Shown piece by piece: positions 57,881 through 64,000 of a stretch of DNA of 64,000 nucleotides. Every line of letters starts with the position of its first letter. Position 1 is the first letter of the stretch. The DNA comes from VAZQ01 sp963840535 (lineage in GTDB: Bacteria; Pseudomonadota; Alphaproteobacteria; Rhizobiales; Xanthobacteraceae): NCBI GenBank assembly GCA_963840535.1, contig CAWIZJ010000068.1:1-64000 (forward strand), given 5' to 3'. The translations under genes were made by a program, and so were the position numbers. Under the pieces are notes generated by a model. That model had not been told where the DNA came from. It searched no databases and worked only from the letters and a program-made list of their open reading frames with translations.

Positions 57881-58025
57881 GTCCCCGCTCCGGCCGACGA
57901 ACGCCAGCGTAGAGGATAATCCGACGAAGTCGACGGGTTGCCGGCGGCGACCCCCTCGCAGCACGCGAGGTCGCCGTGGCGGTGCTCGGAATTCCTGCCG
58001 CAGCGATGAGCCGCCTTGCTGTACT

Positions 58026-58045
58026 CCCGCTGTTTTTTCAGCGGG
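58026..58045. repeat. Stem-loop with six-T loop
   Basis: CCCGCTG, TTTTTT and CAGCGGG form a perfect seven-base stem. The T-run lies in the loop rather than after the stem, so it is not a standard terminator. Confidence 0.4.
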
Positions 58046-58123
58046 CATGTGCGCCGGCGCCGACAGGTGTCGGTGTGCGGTTTTTGTCACTTGGCTTCGT
58101 TTAGCCAGCGCCGCAGTTGCGTG

Positions 58124-58162
58124 GTGTCCCGGCCGAGCGCGCTCTTGCGCTAGAGCCGGGAC
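58124..58162 (-). repeat. Divergent copy of the GTCCCGGC-type palindromic repeat
   Basis: GTCCCGGC near 58125 and GCCGGGAC near 58155 are inverted, enclosing a GC-rich variable centre with its own GCGCGCTC...GCGC pairing. On the minus strand it reads CTGGGTCCCGGC, resembling the start of the copies at 58219 and 60401. Confidence 0.5.
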
Positions 58163-58218
58163 CCAGGGCAACGCGGCGAGCATCCGCCAAAAATGAGCGT
58201 CGGGAGTGTTGCGCTGTT

Positions 58219-58266
58219 GGGTCCCGGGTCTCCCCCGGCCTGGCGCCGGGGTCGCCCGGGACACGA
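58219..58266 (+). repeat. 48-bp palindromic dispersed repeat, copy 1
   Basis: This copy starts GGGTCCCGGGTCTCCCCCGG and ends GGGGTCGCCCGGGACACGA. The two halves fold into a nested stem. It is identical to the copy at 60401-60448 except for five bases in the apical loop, which shows selection for structure or recent spread. It resembles REP/BIME-type elements of related soil alphaproteobacteria. Confidence 0.75.
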
Positions 58267-58895
58267 AGGTGGAGCGCGCTCGCTGCGCTCGCCCGGGAAA
58301 CGATGTTACTCGGGCGCGGCCGATAACCTTCACGATGTCAAACAGCCCGCCGTCTATGCGGACAGCCTTGCCCGTTCCCGCGGCGCGGCGCGCCCGGGTG
58401 CTGATCGTGTTCTTCATCCGCCCCGATCAGAGGGGCGGCGGAGCGCCGCCAGGCGCCCGGATGCAGCGGCATCCGGCGGGCGTGCCATGACGCGGCACGC
58501 CGGGCGCTTGCGAGGCGCCCTTTGCGTCCCGTGCGCGGGACGCCGCGCCTTGCGGCGCTCCACCTTTGGCACTCTTGCGATGCGGATCCGCGCTTCCGTC
58601 ACCCGGCATTTCCTCCGGTGACGTGCAGCGAGCTCCTCGCGGCCGGGTCGTAGTGCCCGGCGGTCGGCTTCCGCACCTCCCGAGCCTGCGGTTGCGAGCC
58701 GCAGCCGCGGGACGCCAATCTCGCTCCGCCTTCGGGATCGCCTCTAGAAAACGGCCCTCGTGAGCGAGGTGGGCGCTTCCTACCACCATCGCGCAATGTA
58801 GTCAACAATAAAATGCATATAGTAACTGGCGCACGACAAGCGTAGTCACCGGGTTGTTGGGTCTCGCAAGGGGTTCGGCCGCAACCTGCCGATCG

Positions 58896-59056
58896 AGGGT
58901 GGCGCAAAAGCGCCCGACCGGCGGCTCCGACCGGTCACCGATCTCGCGCGCTTTTGCCCACGCGGCGACGCAGTGGCGCGCGGTGCGCGTGGGCAAGATC
59001 GCACCGCCCGCTCGTGCCGTCGCGGCGAGCACCGGCTGGCGATCTTGCGCCACCCT
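58896..59056. repeat. 161-bp element bounded by 12-bp inverted repeats
   Basis: AGGGTGGCGCAA (58896-58907) and TTGCGCCACCCT (59045-59056) are perfect inverted repeats. Inside, further inverted pairs occur (GCGCTTTTGCCCACGC against GCGTGGGCAAGATCGC, and CGACCGGC/GACCGGT). The element carries no open frame. Size and ends suit a MITE-like element or a structured RNA. I see no clear target-site duplication. Confidence 0.5.
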
Positions 59057-59146
59057 ACCGGCGAATGTGGCGTCGAGCCACAGGCGAGACCTCACACTTG
59101 TCTGACGCGCATATGGTGTAAGGTGCTGCAAAGCCACTGAACTCCC

Positions 59147-59644
59147 ATGCGCGTCTTCATCGAGAACGAGGCCGGCTCCAGGCGCAAGCACATCTACGAC
59201 GAGGGCACGCTCGCGCACCTGCGCAGCGTCGAGGTCTCGGCGGCCTACCCCTATCCGTACGGCTTCGTGCTCGGGACGCTCGGCGGCGACGGCGCCGCCG
59301 TCGACTGCTTCGTGTTGACGCCGGATCCGCTGCGCGCCGGCACCGTCGTCGAATGCGAGCCGCTCGCCTTGCTCGAGCAGATCGAGGACGGCGCGATCGA
59401 CCACAAGGTGCTGGCGGTGCCGCGCGGCAGCGAGGCCGCGCTCGACCCCGAGGTGGTCGCGCGGCTGCGGACCTTCATCGCCGGCGTGTTCGCGCACGTG
59501 CCGGGCAAGCGCATGGAGCTCGGCCGCGTGCTCGACCGCGCTGCCGCGGAGGAATACGTGCGGCAGTGCCGTGATAAGAATTTCGACCGAGATTTCGAAG
59601 TTGAGCCTCCGTTGGCGCACTCGGCTCGCCTCCTTGATTTATAA
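59147..59644 (+). CDS. Inorganic pyrophosphatase-like protein
   Basis: 165 residues, related to family I inorganic pyrophosphatases but diverged. It starts MRVFIENEAGSRRKHIYDEG. The region YPYPYGFVLGTLGGDGAAVDCFVL corresponds to the substrate-binding and metal Asp segment, and ECEPLALLEQIEDGAIDHKV to the second metal region (canonical DGEIDDKI-like). Some of the usual Asp ligands are replaced, so activity may be altered. The stop codon lies inside the operator-like palindrome of the downstream toxin gene. It is preceded by the repeat-rich region. Confidence 0.7.
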   Translation: MRVFIENEAGSRRKHIYDEGTLAHLRSVEVSAAYPYPYGFVLGTLGGDGAAVDCFVLTPDPLRAGTVVECEPLALLEQIEDGAIDHKVLAVPRGSEAALDPEVVARLRTFIAGVFAHVPGKRMELGRVLDRAAAEEYVRQCRDKNFDRDFEVEPPLAHSARLLDL

Positions 59645-59672
59645 CACTAGGTGTTATATAACACTAAGTGTT
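59641..59672. promoter_or_regulatory. Two palindromic operators before the toxin-antitoxin pair
   Basis: ATAACACTAGGTGTTAT (59641-59657) and AACACTAAGTGTT (59660-59672) share the half-site AACAC/GTGTT, with centres 17 bases apart, directly upstream of the toxin start. This is the usual layout for antitoxin autoregulation. The AT-rich TTATATAAC between them could serve as the -10 region. Confidence 0.7.
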
Positions 59673-59676
59673 TGCA

Positions 59677-60088
59677 ATGCGAGAACCGATGCGGGTCTTC
59701 GTAACCAAGCAATTCGGGCGGTTCGCGCGGGCCGAGGGCATGAGCGACGAGAAGCTCTGCCAAGCCATCAAGCGGGCCGAAAGCGGCCTGATCGACGCCG
59801 ACCTTGGCGGTGGCTTGATCAAGCAGCGGGTCGCCCGGCCGGGGACAGGGACGCTCCGGTGGGTACCGCACGGTGATTGCTTATCGGTGGCCGGGCCGGT
59901 CGGTGTTTCTGCACGGCTTCGCCAAGAAGGAGCGCGACAACATCGGGCCTTATGACTTGGCCGTGTTGAAGAAGCTCGCGGCGGTTTATCTCGGGGCCAC
60001 AATGCCGGCGCTGGAGGCCTGGTGCGGAGAAGGCGAACTGAGAGAGGTGATGTGCGATGACGAAGAAGTACCGGAGCCGGATCGCTGA
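59677..60088 (+). CDS. RelE/HigB-type toxin (frameshifted)
   Basis: About 125-137 residues of the RelE/HigB-2 mRNA-interferase family. The N-terminus reads MRVFVTKQFGRFARAEGMSDEKLCQAIKRAE and GLIDADLGGGLIKQRVARPG. After a shift near 59850 it continues VIAYRWPGRSVFLHGFAKKERDNI and LKKLAAVYLGA. Either ATG, 59677 or 59689, could start it. It ends 32 bases inside the antitoxin gene. Toxin-before-antitoxin order matches HigBA. Confidence 0.8.
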
Positions 60089-60374
60089 GACGGTCCACAA
60101 AAGCGCCGAAGGGCTGCATCGGATTGGCGCCATCGACAAGACCACGATGCGCGAATTCGATGTCATGTGCCTGACGATGGTCGAGGATCTGAGCGCGCGC
60201 GAAATTCAGAAAATCCGCAAAAAGGCCGGTGTGAGCCAGGAGGTGTTCAGCAAATACCTGAACGTGCCGGTTACCCTCATCTCGCAATGGGAGCGTGGCG
60301 AGAAGAGGCCATCAGGCCCGTCGCTCAAGCTACTGTCCCTGGTGAAACACAAGGGGCTGGAGACAATCGCGTAG
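60057..60374 (+). CDS. HigA-type antitoxin with XRE helix-turn-helix
   Basis: A 105-residue protein. The C-terminal half is an XRE HTH (LSAREIQKIRKKAGVSQEVFSKYLNV with the recognition segment VTLISQWERGEKRPSGPSL). The N-terminal part would contact the toxin. The ATG at 60057 overlaps the toxin's end by 32 bases. The paired palindromes at 59641-59672 are its probable binding sites. It is intact. Confidence 0.87.
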   Translation: MTKKYRSRIAETVHKSAEGLHRIGAIDKTTMREFDVMCLTMVEDLSAREIQKIRKKAGVSQEVFSKYLNVPVTLISQWERGEKRPSGPSLKLLSLVKHKGLETIA

Positions 60375-60400
60375 ATCTTGCGCCTGGTTTCGATGATCCT

Positions 60401-60448
60401 GGGTCCCGGGTCTCCCCCGGCAAGATGCCGGGGTCGCCCGGGACACGA
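60401..60448 (+). repeat. 48-bp palindromic dispersed repeat, copy 2
   Basis: The same sequence as 58219-58266 apart from the apical loop (CAAGAT instead of CCTGGC), located 26 bases after the antitoxin stop, where it could also stabilise or end that transcript. Confidence 0.75.
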
Positions 60449-60588
60449 GCCCTCAGGCAGAATCGATAAACCGGCATTGGGTCGATTGAAGTAGCGCGCG
60501 CCCAGCTTGCCGAGCAGCAACCCGCTTCCCGGCACCGGCGTTTTGACCTATGACGCAGATCGGCCACTCGCGGGGATGAGGTGAGCAT

Positions 60589-63027
60589 TTGGCGCAGTTT
60601 CTGGGCGCCCCGGTCGTTCGCAAGGAGGATCCGGCGCTGCTGTCGGGGCGCGGACGCTATGCCGACGACCTGCCGGTGCCGACCGGAACGCTGCATGCCC
60701 ACGTGATCCGCTCGCCGCACGCGCACGCCCGCATCGTCGGCATCGACGCCAACGCGGCGCTGGCGCAGGAGGGCGTGTGGGCGGTCATCACCGGCGTGGA
60801 CGTGCGCAAGCTCTCCGACCCGTTCCTGATCGCGCTCAAGGCGCCGGTGCACCAGTGGTCGCTGGCGGTCGAGCGCGTGCGCTATGTCGGCGAGGCGGTC
60901 GCGCTCGTGGTGGCCGACACGCGCTATCTCGCCGAGGACGCCGCCGAGCTGGTGGGCGTCGACTACGAGCCGCTCGAGGCGGTGATCGAGCCGCGCGCTG
61001 CGCGCTTGCCCTCGGCGCCGCTGCTGCATGGGGAGGCCGCGAGCAACGAGATCTCGGTCCGGCATTTCCGCTACGGCGATCCCGCGCGCGCGTTCGCGCA
61101 GGCGCACGCCCGGGTCGCGCTCACCAGCGTCTATCCGCGCAGCTCGTTCACCCCGATGGAGTGCTACGTCGTCGTCGCCGAGTACCGGCCGGCCGAGCAG
61201 AGCTACGACGTGCTGGCGAACTTCCAGGGACCGTTCAGCATCCATCCCGTGATGGCGCGCGCGCTGCGCGTCGCCGGCCCCAAGCTGCGGCTGCGCATCC
61301 CGCCCGACAGCGGCGGCAGCTTCGGCATCAAGCTCTCGGTGTTTCCCTATATCGTGCTGGCCGCGCTCGCCGCGCGCATCACCGGCCGCCCGGTCAAGTG
61401 GGTCGAGGACCGGCTCGAGCATCTCGTGGCGGCGAGCTCGAGCCCCAACCGCGTCACCGAGATCGAGGCCGCGGTCGCGCGCGACGGCCGCATTCTCGCG
61501 CTGCGGCTCGATCAGCTCGAGGACTACGGCGCGTTCCTGCGCGCGCCGATGCCCGGCCCGCTCTACCGCATGCACGGCGCGGTGACCGGGGCCTACGACA
61601 TTCCCAATGTCGAGGTCACCAACCGCGTGGTCCTCACCAACAAGATGCCGGCGAGCCTGATCCGCGGCTTCGGCGGACCGCAACTCTATCTGGCGCTGGA
61701 GCGGCTCGTTCAGCGCATCGCCGTCGAGCTCGGGCTCGATCATCTCGAGGTGATCAAGCGCAACCTGATCCCCAAGGACAAGTTCCCCTACCGCGCCGCC
61801 GCCGGCGCGCTCTACGATTCCGGCGACTATCTGCGCGCGGTCGAGACCGCGACCGGCGACGGCCGGCTCGCCGACCTGATGCGCCGGCGCGCGGCCGCGC
61901 GCGCGGCCGGGCGCCGCTACGGCATCGGGTTTGCGGTCGTGGTCGAGCCCGGGATGTCCAACATGGGCTACCTGTCGACCCTGCTCACGCCGCAGGCGCG
62001 CGAGAAGGCCGGCGCCAAGAACGGCGCGGTGTCGATGGCCACCGTCAATGTCGATCCGCTGGGCGCGGTTTCGGTGACCGCCGACGTCACCGTGCAGGGG
62101 CAGGGGCACCAGACCGTGCTGTCCCAGATCGTCGCCGACCGGCTCGGGCTCGAGCCCGATGACGTCAATGTCGTGCTGGAGATCGACACCGCCAAGGACC
62201 AGTGGTCGATCGCCGCCGGCACCTATTCCTGCCGCTTCACGCCCGGCACCGCGGTGGCGGCGCATCTCGCGGCCGGGCGCATGGCCGACAAGCTCAGGGA
62301 CATCGCGGCCAAGCAGCTCAACGTGCTGCCCGCCGACGTCGAGCTCGTCGGCGGCAGGATCCGCAGTCGCAGCAACCCCGACAACGCGCTTCCGTTCGGC
62401 CGCGTGGCCGGCACCGCGCATTGGTCGCCGGTCATGCTGCCCGACGGCATGGCGCCGGCGCTGCGCGAGACCGCGGTGTGGTCGCCGCCCGAGCTCGAGC
62501 CGCCGTCGAGCGACGACCGCATCAACACCTCGCTGACCTACGGCTTCGTGTTCGACATGTGCGGGATCGAGATCGATCCCTCGAGCTACCAGGTCCGCGT
62601 CGACCGTTACGTCTCGATCCACGATGCCGGCCGCATCCTCAATCCGCTGATCGCCGAGGGGCAGCTGCGCGGCTCCTTCGCCCAGGGCATCGCCACCGCG
62701 CTCTACGAGGAGTTCGTCTACGACGACGGCGGCCAGTTCCTGACCGGCACTTTCGCCGACTATCTGGTGCCGACGGCGGCCGAGATCCCGCCGGTGGAGA
62801 TGCTGCACCAGGAGACGCCGTCGCCGTTCACGCCGCTGGGCGCCAAGGGCATCGCCGAGGGCAACTGCATGAGCGCTCCGGCCTGCATCGCCAACGCCGT
62901 CGCCGATGCGCTGGGCGTCAAGGACATCGAGCTGCCGCTGACGCCGCGGCGCATCCACGCGCTGATCGAGCAGGACGAGCCGTCGCGGCGGGCGCGGGCG
63001 CGCGCGGCCGCGGGAGGCGGCCGGTGA
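60589..63027 (+). CDS. Molybdenum hydroxylase large subunit (CO dehydrogenase CoxL-like)
   Basis: 812 residues, intact. It starts at TTG with GAGGTG nine bases upstream. The molybdopterin fold shows LGAPVVRKEDPALLSGRGRY, HVIRSPHAHARIVGI, DSGGSFGIKLSVFPY and the catalytic Glu loop GAKGIAEGNCMSAPA. The active-site loop reads SLIRGFGGPQLYL, without the Cys-containing AYRCSFR of form I CO dehydrogenase, so true CO oxidation is unlikely. An aldehyde or N-heteroaromatic hydroxylase is more plausible. GTGA overlap with the FAD subunit shows an operon coxL-M-S type order. Confidence 0.92.
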   Translation: MAQFLGAPVVRKEDPALLSGRGRYADDLPVPTGTLHAHVIRSPHAHARIVGIDANAALAQEGVWAVITGVDVRKLSDPFLIALKAPVHQWSLAVERVRYVGEAVALVVADTRYLAEDAAELVGVDYEPLEAVIEPRAARLPSAPLLHGEAASNEISVRHFRYGDPARAFAQAHARVALTSVYPRSSFTPMECYVVVAEYRPAEQSYDVLANFQGPFSIHPVMARALRVAGPKLRLRIPPDSGGSFGIKLSVFPYIVLAALAARITGRPVKWVEDRLEHLVAASSSPNRVTEIEAAVARDGRILALRLDQLEDYGAFLRAPMPGPLYRMHGAVTGAYDIPNVEVTNRVVLTNKMPASLIRGFGGPQLYLALERLVQRIAVELGLDHLEVIKRNLIPKDKFPYRAAAGALYDSGDYLRAVETATGDGRLADLMRRRAAARAAGRRYGIGFAVVVEPGMSNMGYLSTLLTPQAREKAGAKNGAVSMATVNVDPLGAVSVTADVTVQGQGHQTVLSQIVADRLGLEPDDVNVVLEIDTAKDQWSIAAGTYSCRFTPGTAVAAHLAAGRMADKLRDIAAKQLNVLPADVELVGGRIRSRSNPDNALPFGRVAGTAHWSPVMLPDGMAPALRETAVWSPPELEPPSSDDRINTSLTYGFVFDMCGIEIDPSSYQVRVDRYVSIHDAGRILNPLIAEGQLRGSFAQGIATALYEEFVYDDGGQFLTGTFADYLVPTAAEIPPVEMLHQETPSPFTPLGAKGIAEGNCMSAPACIANAVADALGVKDIELPLTPRRIHALIEQDEPSRRARARAAAGGGR

Positions 63028-63989
63028 AGCCGCGTCCGTTCGACTACGTCCGTCCCGATACGCTGGAGGAAGCGATCGACACGCTCGCCGAGCACGGCGA
63101 GGACGCGCGCGTGCTCGCCGGCGGCCAGACGCTGCTGGCCATGCTCAACCTGCGCCTGGTCGAGCCCGCCATCCTGATCGACATCACCCGCATTCCGGAG
63201 CTCGCTGCGATCCGCGCGATCCCCCACCCCGACCCTCCCCCGCAAGCGGGGGAGGGAGAAGGAAGGGGTGGCCAGCAAGCGGGGGAGGGAGAAGGAAGGG
63301 ATGCCCCGCGAGCGGGGGAGGGGAAAAGGGATGCGGGGCCTGCCGCGCAAGCGGGGGAGGGAATCGGCAAGGTGGAGGTCGGCGCCGCGGTGACCCAGAA
63401 CCGGCTGCTGGCCTGGCCCGCGCTCGCGCACAAGCTTCCGCTGCTCGCCGCCGCACTGCCGTTCGTCGGCCACTTCCAGACCCGCAACAAGGGCACGGTC
63501 TGCGGCTCGGTCGCGCATGCCGATCCGAGCTCGGAGATCCCGCTGTCGCTCGCGCTGCTCGAAGGCGAGGTGGTGCTGCGCTCGCGCCGGGGCACGCGCG
63601 TGCTGCGGGCCGAGGAGTTCCAGCAGGGCATGCTGAGCACGGCACGGGAACCCGACGAGCTGATCACCGCGGTGCGGTTCCCGGTCGTCAACGGCGGGGT
63701 CGCCTTCCGGGAAGTCGCGCGCCGGCACGGCGATTTCGCCATCGTCGCGGTCGCGGCATTGGCCGAGCGTGACGGCGGCGTGCGTGTCGGCGTCGCCGGC
63801 ATGGCGGAGCGCCCCGCCGTGCGCCGCATCGCTGCCGACGACGCATCCGGCATCGAGGATGCGATCGCCGAGCTCGCCTGGGAGCTGGAGGGCTACGAGG
63901 ACATCCACGCGTCGGCGCGCATGCGTCGTGATCTGCTGCGCCGCATCGGCCCGGTCGTGGCGCAGGAGGCGAGACGATGCGCCGCGTGA
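63024..63989 (+). CDS. Molybdenum hydroxylase FAD-binding subunit (CoxM-like) with in-frame repeat insertion
   Basis: 321 residues. FAD contacts are ARVLAGGQTLLAMLNLRLVEP and TVCGSVAHADPSSEIP. The start FDYVRPDTLEEAIDTL and the end RMRRDLLRRIGPVVAQEA are typical. Between residues about 66 and 114 the normal chain is interrupted by a Gly/Glu/Ala-rich segment encoded by repeated palindromic DNA (63222-63366), yet the frame is kept and the domain resumes IGKVEVGAAVTQNRL. The GTG at 63024 overlaps the large-subunit stop, and the end overlaps the next gene by 13 bases. Confidence 0.9.
   Translation: MKPRPFDYVRPDTLEEAIDTLAEHGEDARVLAGGQTLLAMLNLRLVEPAILIDITRIPELAAIRAIPHPDPPPQAGEGEGRGGQQAGEGEGRDAPRAGEGKRDAGPAAQAGEGIGKVEVGAAVTQNRLLAWPALAHKLPLLAAALPFVGHFQTRNKGTVCGSVAHADPSSEIPLSLALLEGEVVLRSRRGTRVLRAEEFQQGMLSTAREPDELITAVRFPVVNGGVAFREVARRHGDFAIVAVAALAERDGGVRVGVAGMAERPAVRRIAADDASGIEDAIAELAWELEGYEDIHASARMRRDLLRRIGPVVAQEARRCAA
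63222..63366 (+). repeat. Four tandem-like copies of a GCRAGCGGGGGAGGG palindromic repeat inside the FAD-subunit gene
   Basis: The first copy is a full palindrome, CCCTCCCCCGC-AA-GCGGGGGAGGG (63233-63256). Half-copies follow at about 63276, 63309 and 63347, separated by GAGAAGGAAGGG-type purine runs. The whole insert is read through in frame as Gln/Arg-Ala-Gly-Glu-Gly repeats. Confidence 0.8.
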
Positions 63990-64000
63990 GCAGGAACGAG
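63977..64000 (+). CDS. Start of a further subunit gene, probably the 2Fe-2S subunit (cut by window end)
   Basis: The ATG at 63977 lies inside the 3' end of the FAD-subunit gene and opens a frame reading MRRVSRNE to the window edge. In molybdenum hydroxylase operons the iron-sulfur subunit commonly follows with such an overlap. Only eight codons are visible, so the identity rests on position. Confidence 0.4.

Larger units (their letters stand above)
57881..59146. other. 1.27-kb gene-free, repeat-rich intergenic region
   Basis: No open frame here has a ribosome site or family similarity; apparent frames are GC-rich shadows. The region holds a stem with a T6 loop (58026-58045), two palindromic repeat copies (about 58124-58162 and 58219-58266), a run of inverted GC-rich blocks (58430-58640, for example GGCGCCC and GGGCGC pairs) and a 161-base element bounded by 12-base inverted repeats (58896-59056). 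It looks like a landing zone for non-coding repeats. Confidence 0.5.

Noticed and set aside
60325..62958. 877-residue open frame antisense to the second molybdenum hydroxylase large subunit
   Set aside because: It is a high-GC shadow: low-complexity Arg/Gly/His text, no domains, no ribosome site, and the opposite strand encodes a clear full-length enzyme.
63222..63366. CRISPR array inside the FAD-subunit region
   Set aside because: Units are irregular in spacing (about 33-38 bases), lack unique spacers, sit inside a coding frame, and no cas genes are present.

Overview
The window is a high-GC stretch from an alphaproteobacterium, most likely a soil or root-associated member of the Hyphomicrobiales (Bradyrhizobium/Xanthobacteraceae-like). 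The basis is gene content: many orphan solute-binding proteins (Bug/TTT, TRAP, LivK, RbsB types), CoA-dependent aromatic catabolism, CO-dehydrogenase-like molybdenum hydroxylases, a CCA-encoding tRNA-Arg, and dispersed GGGTCCCGGG-type palindromic repeats. No rRNA gene or CRISPR array is visible.

Layout. 1-5100: right end of a prophage or integrative element (family A DNA polymerase, DNA methyltransferase, excisionase-like HTH protein, tyrosine integrase), ending at a tRNA-Arg(ACG)-like sequence that probably marks the attachment site. 5.5-10.9 kb: YejA-type peptide-binding protein, L,D-transpeptidase with an IS3-type HTH tail, amidohydrolase, small membrane proteins. 11.3-18.6 kb (minus strand): flavin-dependent aromatic hydroxylase, a complete Liv-type ABC transporter (LivG-F-H-M-K) and a homoprotocatechuate-2,3-dioxygenase-like extradiol enzyme. 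18.9-26.8 kb: DUF937 protein, exported YqgE/AlgH protein, Kelch protein, HtpG, multi-rhodanese protein and thiol dioxygenase. 26.9-39.9 kb: IorAB, TRAP binding protein, RidA, benzoate/2-aminobenzoate-CoA ligase, acyl-CoA dehydrogenase, enoyl-CoA hydratase, MarR regulator, SDR, and a bifunctional 2-aminobenzoyl-CoA/salicylyl-CoA monooxygenase-reductase. Together these look like an aerobic CoA-thioester route for anthranilate or salicylate. 40.0-44.5 kb: NicX-like ring-cleaving protein with a ribose-type ABC transporter. 44.5-47.4 kb: exported alpha/beta-hydrolase-vWA protein. 47.7-57.9 kb: gentisate-dioxygenase-like cupin, molybdenum hydroxylase, resorcylate-decarboxylase-like amidohydrolase, two Bug proteins, a luciferase-like oxidoreductase, a UPF0261 protein and a TIM-barrel partner. 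57.9-59.1 kb: gene-free, repeat-rich. 59.1-64 kb: pyrophosphatase-like protein, HigBA-like toxin-antitoxin pair, and the start of a second molybdenum hydroxylase operon (large, FAD and iron-sulfur subunits).

A caution applies throughout. Roughly 50 one- or two-base frameshifts break otherwise well conserved genes, including transporter and enzyme genes, while conserved motifs continue in the next frame. This looks much more like uncorrected sequencing indels than gene decay. I therefore annotate each broken gene over its full extent, note where the frame changes, and treat ends near shifts as approximate.
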